A stretch of DNA of 27,500 nt from Halocaridina rubra (GCA_037179515.1 JAXCGZ010004220.1:32501-60000); one strand, 5' to 3'; positions 1 to 10,978 are shown, numbered from the stretch's first letter. Translations and numbers: made by a program. The notes: generated from the letters alone by a model not told the origin.

Positions 1-328
1 CTTTCATTATTACCTTGTAATCAGTGGATTACCGTGAAGTTATTTGATTATTTCTTGTGTCTCATTTTCTGAGTGTATAAAATCCGTTATCATTTGTTCA
101 CGCTCGTGTGCGCTTATGTGGACTTAAAATATAACAGTTGAATGTCCCGGAATGGCAAGTAATTTTTTTTTAAATATAAACTTTTGAGTGAACACAGCTC
201 CATGGCTAATGTAACAACGCATCAACAAATTGTTTATCGTACTCATTTGTATGTTTTGTTGATAAATAAGTTGCTGATAAGTTTATAGGGAAATATTGCT
301 TTTAAGCCATGTTCCAGAGTGCCAGTAT
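1..328. other. Intergenic DNA, nothing recognised
   Basis: This is AT-rich sequence without a convincing open frame, repeat unit or RNA gene. It leads into the target-site duplication of the first SINE. Confidence 0.5.
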
Positions 329-347
329 GGAAATCTTGGCTTTTGTT

Positions 348-554
348 GATGGATTGATGGATTCGGTTTTACGTCACGAACTTCCTTTTCTACTAAGGGC
401 TAGGACGGTTGCCTTCTTACGAAGGACTTGTTTTGGCAGATGTAATCGTTACCCTGAGTGTATGCCCTTACTAACCTCAGTCCGTGATGGGGCGCGAACC
501 CTCGACCTGCCGCTTCAGAGTCGCAGACGTTACCATTTTCCCATGGAGACTACT
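348..554 (-). mobile_element. tRNA-derived SINE, copy 1 (tail type I)
   Basis: This is a full-length copy of a SINE present six times in the window. On the minus strand it runs from a tRNA-like head to a unique body and a short repeated tail. The head has a B-box-like GGGTTCGCGCCCC, here mutated to end in CCCAT, with an A-box-like segment upstream. The body carries the conserved blocks GATTACATCTGCC and GCCCTAG. The 3' tail reads ACCGAATCCATCAATCCATC, a small tetranucleotide-like expansion also seen in copies 5 and 6. The element is flanked by a target-site duplication of about 19 bp at 329-347 and 555-573 that shares the core TTGGCTTTTGTT, with 17 of 19 bases matching. No protein is encoded; the short open frames across it are chance. 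LINE-mediated retroposition is inferred. Confidence 0.85.
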
Positions 555-708
555 GGAAAGTTTGGCTTTTGTTACTGTTTACAAATGGAACCTGTTCTTG
601 GCAAGGATATGTAAGGGGATGTCTTACATAATCCCAATAAGTGTTTATTTTTGCAGCTCCATTTACCAAAAAACTCATGAAATTCTCTATATTATTGGGT
701 AAGTAATA

Positions 709-812
709 TTGTATCCCCAAGTACGGAAAACCTCATTAAATGTATTAAGGTAGGTAACAAACCTACCCAAATGTAATAGATTTCTTGAGGTTTTTCGTTA
801 TTGGGGATTAAA
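709..812. mobile_element. Small inverted-repeat hairpin element
   Basis: The left arm (about 712-755) and right arm (about 760-808) are imperfect reverse complements. Shared blocks are ATCCCCAA, GAAAACCTCA and AGGTAGGT on the left and their complements on the right, around a loop of about 5 nt. The right arm has about 6 extra bases. The structure is about 100 bp, noncoding and AT-rich. A miniature inverted-repeat transposable element or foldback remnant is the likeliest reading. No target-site duplication was certain. Confidence 0.6.
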
Positions 813-1406
<594 letters not shown>

Positions 1407-1448
1407 GTAAAATATTTTGGAGTAATTATAATAACGAAAATCATGGAG

Positions 1449-1510
1449 ATTGCGGTAACACAGTGGTTGGAGCACTCGACTCTGTAATTAACCCGTGATT
1501 TAGAAGACTG
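1449..1510 (+). other. Possible tRNA-like head of a decayed retroposon
   Basis: The stretch from about 1449 reads GGTAACACAGTGG, followed by TTGGAGCACTCGACTCT. This resembles the A box, D arm and anticodon-arm 5' side of a tRNA. No matching B box or complete cloverleaf follows, so it cannot be a functional tRNA. A degraded tRNA-derived SINE is possible. It differs from the six-copy SINE family in this window. Confidence 0.3.
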
Positions 1511-1570
1511 CAGGGCGTTAGGATGGGTATTCACCCTCAACTCCCCAGCTCTAAGCTTGTTTGTGTCCAC

Positions 1571-1610
1571 TACCCTTCAAATATGGATTATACCCTTCAA
1601 ATATGGATTA
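1571..1610 (+). repeat. Perfect 20-bp tandem duplication
   Basis: TACCCTTCAAATATGGATTA occurs twice with no spacer (1571-1590 and 1591-1610). Perfect identity suggests a recent duplication by slippage. Confidence 0.97.
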
Positions 1611-2760
1611 AAACTGACACATTAAACTGGTAATAAGTGTGAACGTGTCTAGGGGATTCCGGTCTGTTTTTAGTTACTTTTTGGCCCTTTCAAGGAACAT
1701 AATTGAAATAACCAGAGACTAAACAAAGTTCTAAAATTGTCACGGCATACCATAAGTTTTTCAAGGTGAATTTTATCGATATTTGAAATTATTTTTATAT
1801 GGAACTTGAAAGTTCAAAAACTTAAATTCTAATCAAGATTTTGTTTTTTATAGTGAATATGAATTTTTTTTTAAATTTGTGTTGATATTGCTGTTATCAT
1901 TTCTGACATGTAATTTCATGTTGAATCCTCCTTCAAACTGATGCTCTTGCAGAACAGCAAATCTCTAGAGTATGGTGGTTAAAGATTGATAAGTTAAGCT
2001 TTGAGATAGCTGAAGCTTTTTTAACCAGCCCCACATAAAATGCATAAATATTTTGATTTGGTTGTATCAGCTTCTCTCAATTGGTTAAAAAAATAAGTTT
2101 AAGCTCTACTACTCATATCATACCAGATAGATCTTACTTTCATGCAGTTCCTTATGTTCATGTTTAGGTAGATTATACTGGTCTTACCTAAATGGGTGGG
2201 AAATGTTGTGTAACCTTTCAGAAATTTTTCATTTACTGCACCTTAATTAAGTGAACTACTAAAATTTTGCTGAAACATTCCCAGTTTGTGTGCACATATT
2301 AGCTGGACGGGATAAGCAAGTTTATCCTAACTGCTTAATTTTAAGATAATTATACTTGCTGCATAGAGGAGAGTTAGGAAATATTACCATATGTTTTATA
2401 ATATTTTCATTTAACTTGTCTTGCCATGGGTATATATCAATATATACGGGTTAGGGGAGGTTTATCTTAACTTGGCTCATAATTTCCAATTACTAAATTT
2501 GATCTTAAATAGGACTTTGCTATTGACCTCTCTAGCTAATTTACCTTGCCTCTGTTGGGCGTCTTTGGTAATATTAAAATTGTATTGTCAGAGCTTAGTT
2601 AATTTAGCTTGCTTATGCTGAGTTAATTGATTTTATTTTTAATTTTACTATTTCTTTATTAAGCTTATCTTAGCTAAGCAGGTTATTTGAGGTTATCCTC
2701 ATCAGACTAAAACTGTCCATTATATCTTGAAATGCTTACCCAACAAATATATTTAGTAGT
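1611..2760. other. AT-rich intergenic DNA, nothing firm recognised
   Basis: This 1.15-kb stretch holds no convincing gene. A weak inverted repeat of about 20 bp (2008-2028 against 2083-2106, both around AAGCTT and TTTTTTAACC) is visible but AT-rich. Repeated fragments such as TAATTTACCTTGC and TAATTTAGCTTGC near 2536-2612 hint at a very old tandem repeat. Neither is strong. Confidence 0.4.
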
Positions 2761-2763
2761 GTT

Positions 2764-2921
2764 GGCGACTCTAAGGCGGCAGGTCAAGGGTTTGCGTCCT
2801 GTCGCACACTGAGGGTAGTAAGGGCATACACTCAGGGTAGCGATTACATCTGCCAAAACTAAGTCTTTCGCAAGTAGGCAACCATCCTAGCCCTTAGTAG
2901 AAATGGGAGTTCGTGACGTAG
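2764..2921 (+). mobile_element. tRNA-derived SINE, copy 2 (old, 5'-truncated)
   Basis: This is a diverged copy of the same SINE in plus orientation. It begins inside the tRNA-like head around GACTCTAAGGCGGCAGGTC. It continues through a decayed B box (GGGTTTGCGTCCTG), the GATTACATCTGCCAAAAC body block and AGCCCTTAGTAG, and ends near GTGACGTA. The A box and tail are missing, and I found no target-site duplication. It has more differences from the other copies than they have from each other, so it is probably an older insertion. Confidence 0.75.
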
Positions 2922-2924
2922 TGT

Positions 2925-2980
2925 AGATAGGTTAGGCTAACTAAGGTTAGGTCAGGTCATGTTAGGTTAGGTAGGGTTTA
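2925..2980 (+). repeat. Degenerate TTAGG-rich stretch
   Basis: GGTTAGG-type motifs recur (AGGTTAGGCTAAC, AAGGTTAGGTCAGG, TGTTAGGTTAGGTAGGG). TTAGG is the usual arthropod telomere repeat. This is an interstitial, degenerate occurrence directly after SINE copy 2, so it could be telomere-derived or a chance low-complexity expansion. Confidence 0.55.
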
Positions 2981-3182
2981 TAACACTAGTATAGTATTTG
3001 TGGCTTACCTTACCACATTGATCACATTAATTATTGTCTTCTTAATGTTAGTATCTACAAAGGTACTTTAGAAATAAGGTAACTTTTAATACATATCTCA
3101 CGGTGTGTAAATGTTTTGTGTATTAAAAACTCATGTAAAATAACGATCTAGGTGCCTTTAGTTCATCAAAGATTGTGCAAGG

Positions 3183-3222
3183 ATGATGATGATGATATTG
3201 TTATTATTATTATTATTATTAT

Positions 3223-3258
<36 letters not shown>

Positions 3259-3270
3259 AAGTAGTAGTAG
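3183..3270 (+). repeat. Compound trinucleotide repeat (GAT)n-(TTA)n-(GTA)n
   Basis: Three adjacent trinucleotide runs with slightly different motifs, consistent with successive point changes followed by expansion. The repeat abuts the target-site duplication of SINE copy 3. Confidence 0.95.
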
Positions 3271-3288
3271 TATCAATATTATCATAAG

Positions 3289-3494
3289 TTTTGTTTTGTT
3301 TTGTTCCGGTTTTACGTCACGGACTCCCTTTTCAACCAAGGGCTAGGACGGTTGCCTTCTTGCGAAGGACTTGTTTTGTCAGATGTAATCGTTACCCTGA
3401 GTGCGTGCCCTTGCTAACCTCAGACCGTGACGGAGCGCGAACCCTCGACCTGACGCCTCAGAGTCCCGGACGCTACCGTTTGAGCCACGGTGAC
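3289..3494 (-). mobile_element. tRNA-derived SINE, copy 3 (tail type II)
   Basis: This is a full-length minus-strand copy. It differs from copies 1, 5 and 6 by shared changes with copy 4: CAAGGG instead of TAAGGG in the body, GACGCC instead of GCCGCC in the head, and a head ending in CCGTGGCTCAAACGG. The 3' tail is ACCGGAACAAAACAAAAC, an (AAAAC)n expansion in place of the ATCC-type tail. It is flanked by an 18-bp target-site duplication with two mismatches, at 3271-3288 and 3495-3512 (TATCAATATTATCATAAG on the left). Confidence 0.88.
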
Positions 3495-3512
3495 TATCAT
3501 TATTATCGTAAG

Positions 3513-4041
3513 CAAAGCAACAAACCCAGCTGGATAGAATTCAAAGACTATAAAGCAGATGGCTCCATCAGGGGGAGCACCTTGTTGAGGAATAAGAAAA
3601 AGAAAAGATAGAAAAATCCAGTTATATAAAATGGTGCAACTCAGTATTACTGCTTTTTTTCTGGTAGTTAGGAGGCTGGCTCGTGGATGGGAAAAGCTTT
3701 GTTATACGTTATCACTTTTAGACACAGGGTTAGCAGTGGCTAACCATAAAGTTTTATATTTTAAGTGTAAAAGTTTTAGACAATTCATATCCTTTCACCA
3801 ACACTATTAACATAGTTAATGCAGTAAAGAACAGCTATTCGGTATCCTTAGAAAAATCTTTTGTGGGAAGAACAAAAACGGTAATTGTTACTCTTACATC
3901 AATAAGAAAAACTATTGTTCCTTAGAACATCAACACGGTATCCCTTGCTATCCGCCTGCCCGTTGAATATTCCTAATGAAAAGGAACCGAAAATAGCCGT
4001 ATATTAGCATTCTAAATAGCTACATCATTAGGTATGGTAAT
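3513..4041. other. Intergenic DNA, nothing recognised
   Basis: Non-repetitive, AT-rich sequence. No open frame looks coding and no structural RNA is apparent. Confidence 0.45.

Positions 4042-4127
<86 letters not shown>
4042..4127 (+). repeat. (CT)n microsatellite
   Basis: A CT run of about 43 units with one interruption near 4057. Confidence 0.97.
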
Positions 4128-5060
<933 letters not shown>

Positions 5061-5063
<3 letters not shown>

Positions 5064-5260
5064 AAGTTAAATACTTTTGATTCTCATCATTTGCTCTTCA
5101 GATAGGATAATTACTTTTGGTCTAAGCTTTTGCTTCTTCATAAAGGCTAATTACTTTTGGCCTGATCACTTGCTTTTTCAGATAGGCTAATTACATTTGA
5201 CCTAAGCTTTTGCTTTTTCATCTAGACTACTTATTTTTAGGGTAATCTTTGCTCTCATTA
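5061..5260 (+). repeat. 40-bp minisatellite, about 5 units
   Basis: Units start at exact 40-bp steps (5081, 5121, 5161, 5201, 5241), with a half unit before the first. The typical start is CCTAAGCTTTTGCTTTTTCA and the typical end is GATAGGCTAATTACTTTTGG. Units differ by a few substitutions and no length changes, so the array arose by duplication and then drifted. Confidence 0.9.
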
Positions 5261-5335
5261 AAAAGTTGTGTGTAAAATCTTGTATAGTACTCTAAACCTG
5301 TTGCGCGATATTTTGTGCTATTTCATGGTTTTCCT

Positions 5336-5339
<4 letters not shown>

Positions 5340-5421
<82 letters not shown>
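5340..5421. repeat. (TA)n microsatellite, about 41 units
   Basis: An uninterrupted TA run. Reading frames across it are low-complexity. Confidence 0.98.
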
Positions 5422-5423
<2 letters not shown>

Positions 5424-5540
5424 TGGTGGTATATTGGTCTTTGCATTTCTTATATAGTTATGACTGTTTTATTTTTTCTTTATTTCAGTTTAATTACGAC
5501 TTACATAATGGAATTGTCCTTTGTAACTGTTGTTGAGAAT

Positions 5541-6000
5541 TATTAGAGTAGACTTGTTTCTCCTTTATAACTCTTCCTGTGAATGTTTAGAGGAGGCATA
5601 TTTCTCATCTATAAACTTTCATATGAATGTGTAAAGGTGACTTAATTCGCCGTGGCTCAATCGGTAGCGTCTCCGACTCTGAGGCGTCAGGTCGAGGGTT
5701 TGCGCCCCGTCACGGTCTGAGGTTAGCAAGGGCATGCACTCAGCGTAAGGATTACATCTGCCAAAACAAGTCCTTCGCAAGAAGGCAACCGTCCTAGCCC
5801 TTGGTAGATAAGGGAGTCCGTGACGTAAAACCGGAACAAAGGTGACTTAATTCTCCTTTATAACTTTCCTGCGAATATTTTGAGGAGACTTATTTTCCTC
5901 TAAAACTTTTTTCTCCTCTTATATCTCCTCTGTAACTCTTGATGTGAATGTTATAGGAGACTTATTTCTCCCCTATATATTTTCCTGTGGATGTTTAGAC
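5541..6000 (+). repeat. 43- to 44-bp minisatellite split by a SINE
   Basis: The unit resembles GGAGACTTATTTCTCC followed by TCTATAACTTTTCCTGTGAATGT. Its GAATGT-type anchor recurs at 5581, 5625, 5872, 5946 and 5989. Removing SINE copy 4 and one target-site duplication (205 bp) restores a 42-bp step between 5625 and 5872. This shows the SINE inserted inside an existing array. One unit near 5900-5940 is partly duplicated. Confidence 0.75.
5649..5837 (+). mobile_element. tRNA-derived SINE, copy 4 (tail type II)
   Basis: This is the clearest example of the family in plus orientation. It starts GCCGTGGCTCAATCGGTAGC, where TGGCTCAATCGG fits the RNA polymerase III A box. A B-box-like GGGTTTGCGCCCC follows about 45 bp downstream. 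GCCGTGG at the start can pair with TCACGGT after the T arm, as a 7-bp acceptor-like stem with two G-T pairs. The tail is ACCGGAACAAA. The perfect 16-bp target-site duplication AAAGGTGACTTAATTC lies at 5633-5648 and 5838-5853, so insertion is recent. It landed in a 44-bp minisatellite. Confidence 0.93.
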
Positions 6001-6628
6001 ATCCTTCCGGCATTCATGATTTCTTTGTGGTAAATATATGTCTTCTTTTATGCCATAAACCGAAACAGGTGCCAGTAGGCCATCAAGACATATCTGCCTT
6101 CTGGGTTGTCGTAGTTCTTCTGTGACGCTTGTTCAGTCACGGTCATCACAGTCAGTAGATAAATAAATAAATAAATAAATAAATATAATGAAGATATATA
6201 TTCTCACTTGGGATGCCATGAGTCACAGTGCCAAACAGGAAGTCGGAAGTTGGAGAACCTGCGCTGTGCCTTATGGTGTCAAAGAGATCAAGGCTGTAAT
6301 AAGAGATTTGGGTTAATATATCTCTTTTACTTTTATTATCATTATTACTATTTTCTATGACCTCTGGATCTTTCAGGGGAAGGTCAGGTCGATTTATGAC
6401 CTTGCAGATACCCATAAGGATCAGTTTGATTCAATCACTAAAGAGAACTATGTTTATATTTTGACGTTGGTCGAATACCTGTATATTACCTTGTGACAGA
6501 TGGTCGGAGTGAGTCATCTCGTGCGAGTTTCAAGTCGTTTTTCTGTCACTGTCCATGCGGGTCTCTTCGCATTTTCTTTGGCGTTCTTACTATTATTTTA
6601 TCTATTCTTTTATTGATTTTATATATTC

Positions 6629-6633
<5 letters not shown>
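6001..6633. other. Largely unique DNA; short (AAAT)n run
   Basis: This is one of the less repetitive stretches. An (AAAT)n run lies at 6156-6186. An 87-codon minus-strand open frame ending near 6152 has no recognisable domain and runs into this repeat at its 3' end, so I do not call it a gene. An unannotated exon cannot be excluded. Confidence 0.4.
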
Positions 6634-6866
<233 letters not shown>

Positions 6867-7360
6867 AACAGCAGCAAATTTTGTTTTCTTCCCTTTTCGT
6901 TCTTTCTCATTATTGTTGATTATTTTTTTTAATTTATATTATGCACTTTCTCTTCCTATTCCTGCCTCGCCTTATTTCTCTCCCTCTCGATCTCCTCCTC
7001 CCATTGCTTACTGATTGTCAAAGTATTTAGTTGGTCCGACAAGGTCACCAGATGACACATATGACCTCTTAAAATCTATCCTTGTTTGACCTTCTCTGAA
7101 CAAGAAGAATTGAGGCCTTTCGTCTTTATGTTAATACTTATTTATTTATTTATTTGTTTATTTATATATTTATTTATTTATTTAATAGCAAGTATGTTTA
7201 TTTGCATGCCTGTTTTATATATGTTTACTTGTCATTTGTTTTTTGTTTTTTTTCAGTTATTCTGTCTTTTTATTTCAGATTTTACTTTTATCTACGATAT
7301 GTGGGGTTTGTTATGGAATAGTATCCTCTTGGACTTTGGCTCGAATATATGCATTTATTT
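6867..7360. repeat. Intergenic DNA with a (TTTA)n run
   Basis: The only clear structure is a TTTA-type tetranucleotide run at about 7137-7184. The rest is pyrimidine- and AT-rich with no convincing gene. Confidence 0.6.
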
Positions 7361-7370
7361 CATAATAATG

Positions 7371-7468
<98 letters not shown>
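7361..7468. repeat. Palindromic trinucleotide repeat (ATA)n-(TTA)n
   Basis: An (AAT)-type run at about 7361-7404 is followed directly by an (ATT)-type run at 7405-7468. The two halves are reverse complements, so the tract can fold into a long AT hairpin. Confidence 0.95.
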
Positions 7469-7469
<1 letters not shown>

Positions 7470-7597
7470 AGCTGTATTTCTCTAATTTTAGGAAGAACAA
7501 AGCACGTCGTCTGCGAATACGCGTCTAAATGAAGAGATACAAAAGTGAGTGTTATTTTCTTCAGTATGTAGTTGACTTGTGTACACTCACGTGTGCG

Positions 7598-8707
7598 ATT
7601 ACCTCATTGTGCTTACGGGAAAGAGCCCAAAGCTCGTATCTTCCCGTCTCCTCATCGGTTCCATTTTATACTTAGTGATACTTATAATACCTGTCCTTAA
7701 AACTATGGATTGAGTTAGCATTAACTACCTCCTTGCTTAGCGAATTCCAGTTATCAGCTACTCTTACACTAAAAAAGTACTCCCTTACATCCTGCAAAGA
7801 AGTTTCCTTACGAAGCTTCAAACTCTGACCTCTAGTTCTAGAGCCAGCCATATCAAAATATCGATGCCTATCCACTCTATCATAACCATGAAGGAATTTA
7901 AAGACTGTCACCATATCCCCCCCCCTCAATCTTCTAGCTTCGAGTGATGGTAAGTCTAATCCCCTCAGCCTCTCATCATAACTGAGACTGCGTATTTCTG
8001 GCACCAGTTTCGTGGCATGTCTTTGAACTTTTTCAAGCTTAGCTATGTGCTTTTTCAAGTGTGGATTCCAAAAGGGGGCTGCATATTCGAGTTTTGGCCT
8101 CACATAGGTTACATAAATATTTCTGAACATTTCCTTGTCCATGTGCCTGAAGGCTACCCTTACATTTGATAAAAATGCATATGCTGCCCTTACTATGCCA
8201 TTTATATGTATTTCTGGAGACAAATCTGCCAGTATGTTTACTCCTAGATCTCTCTCATTTTCTGTCTCTTGAAGTTGTACTCCAGCCACCGAGTAGTCAA
8301 GCTTGGGCCTTCTTGCACTTGTACCCATTCTCATTACCTTACATTTTGAAGTATTGAATTTCATTAGCCTCTTTTCTGACCACTCATGCAGACTATTTAG
8401 ATCTTCCTGAAGTTCTATACCAGTGTTCTCGTTTCTTACTTTCTTCACAATCTTTGCATCATCTGCAAACATATTCATGAATGAATTTACAAACTCTGGT
8501 AGGTCATTTACATATATAAGGAACAAAAGTGACCCTCAAACTGAACCCTGTGGAACTCCACTACTAACTCTTCTCCATTCAAACACTGAGTGTCTTACTC
8601 TAACCCTCTGTTCCCTTCCTTCTAAGTAAGTTTTTACCCATTCCCAGACATTTCCACCTATTCTAGCCATTGCTTGCAGCTTCCTAATAAGTCTCCCATG
8701 TGGAACA
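7598..8707 (-). mobile_element. CR1/L2-like non-LTR retrotransposon, 5'-truncated (LINE A)
   Basis: On the minus strand the fragment begins inside the RT domain at about 8707 and ends at a 3' untranslated region at about 7598. Its right edge abuts a (TG)n run at 8709-8728. The 3' end is defined by comparison with a second copy at 24985-25150: both share GGGCTCTTTCCCGT followed by AGCACAAT and AGGT, with unrelated flanks beyond. There is no poly(A), as in CR1/L2-type elements that end in short unique repeats. Clade assignment rests on RT motif style only. Confidence 0.82.
7672..8707 (-). pseudogene. Reverse transcriptase C-terminal part, in-frame stop (LINE A)
   Basis: This encodes the second half of a non-LTR retrotransposon RT, which would copy element RNA into DNA at a nicked target. 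In order it shows VPHGRLIRKL just after the lost motif A, VWEWVKTYLEGREQRV, motif B SSGVPQGSV, the motif C catalytic FADD (aspartates near 8458-8463), and RDLGV. A C-terminal thumb-like region follows with YVTYVRPKLEYA and ends RYYKYH and a stop at 7672. The first catalytic aspartate (motif A), endonuclease and ORF1 are absent. A TGA at 8536-8538, right after GVPQGSV, stands where the family normally has leucine; the frame continues past it without a shift. One nonsense mutation plus truncation makes it inactive. The rest of the frame is clean, so the copy is fairly young. Confidence 0.88.
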
Positions 8708-8708
8708 G

Positions 8709-8728
8709 TGTGTGTGTGTGTGTGTGTT
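8709..8728 (+). repeat. Short (TG)n microsatellite at the LINE A 5' break
   Basis: About ten GT units lie directly at the truncated 5' end of LINE A. The RT reading frame runs into them as a threonine-histidine repeat. Confidence 0.95.
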
Positions 8729-8729
8729 T

Positions 8730-9053
8730 GCATAATTGAACTATTTTTTTTTTTACTTAAAAAAAAGAAAGAAACAAAAGCCATTTTGAACATCGTCAAA
8801 ATCAAGTTTTTGTACGTGTAGAACTTGCAAAGCATATTTTATCCTAATTTGCAACAAACTATCGTGTTTTATCCTTTTATGCAATGAGACGAGATGCAGA
8901 TATTCACCTTGTAGTATTCTTTCTCCCGTGAATTCTGGATTTTATTTCATTATGCTACTCTTGCTAATATTCTTAAAAAACTTGTTTGATACCTGACCCG
9001 TCAAAAGAAACCGTTCTACCCGAGATACAAGTTTCTGTTATGCACATTTTAAT
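8730..9053. other. Intergenic DNA, nothing recognised
   Basis: AT-rich with a T9 and an A8 homopolymer. No feature supported. Confidence 0.45.
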
Positions 9054-9069
9054 AGATTATGTTTTACTG

Positions 9070-9269
9070 GATGGATTCGGTTTTACGTCACGAGCTCCTG
9101 TTTCTACTAAGGGCTAGGACGGTTGCCTTCTTACGAAGGACTTGTTTTGGCAGATGTAATCGTTACCCTGAGTGCATGCCCTTACTAACCTCAGTCCGTG
9201 ACGGGGCGCGAACCCTCGACCTGCCGCCTCAGAGTCGCAGACGCTACCATTTTGCCACGGAGCCTACAC
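9070..9269 (-). mobile_element. tRNA-derived SINE, copy 5 (tail type I)
   Basis: This is a full-length minus-strand copy with a perfect 16-bp target-site duplication AGATTATGTTTTACTG at 9054-9069 and 9270-9285. The minus-strand 5' end is GTAGGCTCCGTGGCAAAATG. The B-box region reads GGGTTCGCGCCCC, intact by comparison with other copies. The tail is ACCGAATCCATC. The perfect duplication indicates a recent insertion. Confidence 0.93.
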
Positions 9270-9285
9270 AGATTATGTTTTACTG

Positions 9286-9699
9286 AGTTCATTTAATAAT
9301 TAGCTATGAAAGTTATTCATATATTCTTCCATACACAGTTGTAATTAGACCTATGTGTTAGTAGACCATTTGTAATTAGACCAGTTGTAATTAGGCCTAT
9401 TCGGAATCTTCACAATTCAGGAATCTATCGAAAATTATTTCATAATTCGTAGTTAAGCCATTCTTTGGAAAGTCAACCCTCGTTTAACATAGTTCATGTA
9501 ACTTTTTTTTTTTACGTATTTTTATCCATTAATTGAAATTCAGCTGCATATATATGTGGAATCTCTTTGTTAAAGTGGAAGAAATTAAGGCCTACAGAAA
9601 ATTTATACGTTCAGCCGTAGCAAAACATTACATTTTAATATTAACGAATTTCTGTTGCGTTGTCTTGCTTGAGCTTTGTTTGCTTGTTGCACGTACACG
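9286..9699. other. Intergenic DNA with a small TAATTAGACC repeat
   Basis: GTAATTAGACC-type fragments recur at about 9342, 9372 and 9388, suggesting a short decayed tandem repeat. Otherwise no feature is supported. Confidence 0.45.
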
Positions 9700-9854
9700 T
9701 TTGTACATCATGTACTAGGTTGTATGCACATACATGATCGTCTTGTGTGTGTTTGTCACTTCCCTGTGTATACTATTATGTACAAACCTTCCTAATGGTT
9801 GTTTGTACGTGTATAATTGTGTGTGTGTGTGTGTGTGTATGTGTGTGTGTGTGT

Positions 9855-9886
<32 letters not shown>

Positions 9887-10450
9887 CCCGTGCATTCGTT
9901 TTTGTAAGAATATCAAATGATTTTATGTATGTATATGAGGGTTATGCATGTGTGTCACTTCCTGAGTGTAAATATATGTACACAAGTTCACCAAATGCTT
10001 GTATGTACGTACTTATATAATCGTCCTCTATGTGTGTGTGTACATTCCCTGGTATGCATCTATAGTCGATACTATCAAGTGGTTGTATGTGTACGGTCGT
10101 CTTGTATGTGTATGTGATGCTTTCCCGTGTACGCTTTGATATGCGACACTATCAAATGGTTGTTTGTATGTATGTATGTATGTGTTGTATTGTCTAGTAT
10201 GTGTATGCGTTGCATTCTCGTATATACGTGTATATACAGCGCTATCAAATGTGTGTATGTACTATGTATGTATGTCTTTCTCGTGTATACAGTTACATAA
10301 AACACTCTCAAATGGTTTTATGTACGTATATGTTAGTATTGTATGTGGACAGTATGTTGCTTCCCCATATATGCGCTTGTATACGGTCCTGTAAAATGAT
10401 TGCGTGTATACATAATCGTCTTATATGTGTGTACAACTTTCCCGTACACA
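9700..10450 (+). repeat. Degenerate minisatellite, unit about 80 bp, about 9 units
   Basis: The anchor TATCAAATGGTTGTATGTA (variants) recurs at about 9715, 9792, 9914, 9992, 10076, 10153, 10246, 10309 and 10393, mostly 77-84 bp apart. Each unit then carries ATAATCGTCTTGTATGTGTG, a GTCACTTCCCGTGTATAC block and CTTGTATACG. The 122-bp step is explained by local (GT)n expansion at 9821-9886. Long cysteine-valine or methionine-tyrosine frames across it are repeat translations. Confidence 0.8.
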
Positions 10451-10551
10451 TTGACATCTCCCTCTATATGTACCCTATTAGCCTACTTAGTAATCGACAA
10501 TATCAGAAATCTTTTCACATTTCGTGACTTTTCCGATGTATTAATAGTTAT

Positions 10552-10580
10552 GTGCGTGCACGCACGCGCGTGTGTGCGTG
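10552..10580. repeat. Alternating purine-pyrimidine GC-rich tract
   Basis: The perfect 14-bp palindrome GTGCGTGCACGCAC (10552-10565) continues into GCGCGTGTGTGCGTG. Such alternating CG/TG sequence is the type that can adopt Z-DNA. A second one, GCGCGCTCGCGCGCG, lies at about 10680-10694. Confidence 0.6.
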
Positions 10581-10591
10581 TAAAAGTTATT

Positions 10592-10639
10592 GACAATATT
10601 ATATCTCTGGATTTTGATATCCAGAGACATAATATTGTC
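10592..10639. repeat. Near-perfect 21-bp inverted repeat hairpin
   Basis: The left arm GACAATATTATATCTCTGGA (plus T) at 10592-10612 pairs with 10619-10639 around a 6-nt loop. There is a single A-C mismatch in 21 pairs. No run of T follows in the normal terminator arrangement, and no adjacent gene exists. Confidence 0.9.
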
Positions 10640-10828
10640 TCTAGCTAGAATTACAAATCCTTATGTAGGTAGAAATGAGGCGCGCTCGCGCGCGGATGCA
10701 CACATACAAACACACACATTCACAAACACGTACTTATTGAATATGTAACTGTTTTGCTATATTAATGATTTTTCATTGATTTGGAACAATAAGGTCTACT
10801 CTAGCATCTGAAGCCTTTTGGTAATTAA

Positions 10829-10831
<3 letters not shown>

Positions 10832-10891
<60 letters not shown>
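10832..10891 (+). repeat. (CT)n microsatellite, about 30 units
   Basis: An uninterrupted CT run. Confidence 0.98.
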
Positions 10892-10894
<3 letters not shown>

Positions 10895-10978
10895 TTCTTA
10901 CATATCACTGATATGATTTTTCCAAATGACTAAAATGTGTAATGCCATGGTGATGATTAGGCTAAAAGAAGCAACTTT

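Noticed and set aside
309..614. Recurring frames with HGLPF..RARTVAFLRRTCF..CNRYPEC at 309-614, 3291-3611 and 9059-9286
   Set aside because: These are the antisense of the noncoding SINE. The similarity reflects copies of the same element, not a protein family.
5649..5720. Functional tRNA gene
   Set aside because: The head fits A and B boxes only loosely, the anticodon arm does not fold cleanly, and the segment is repeated as part of a SINE.
6152..6415. 87-codon minus-strand frame
   Set aside because: No recognisable domain; its 3' end is an (AAAT)n repeat read as LFIYLFIY. Chance is likelier.
10592..10639. Rho-independent terminator
   Set aside because: The stem is followed by no T-run in a useful position, and the DNA is eukaryotic with no upstream gene.
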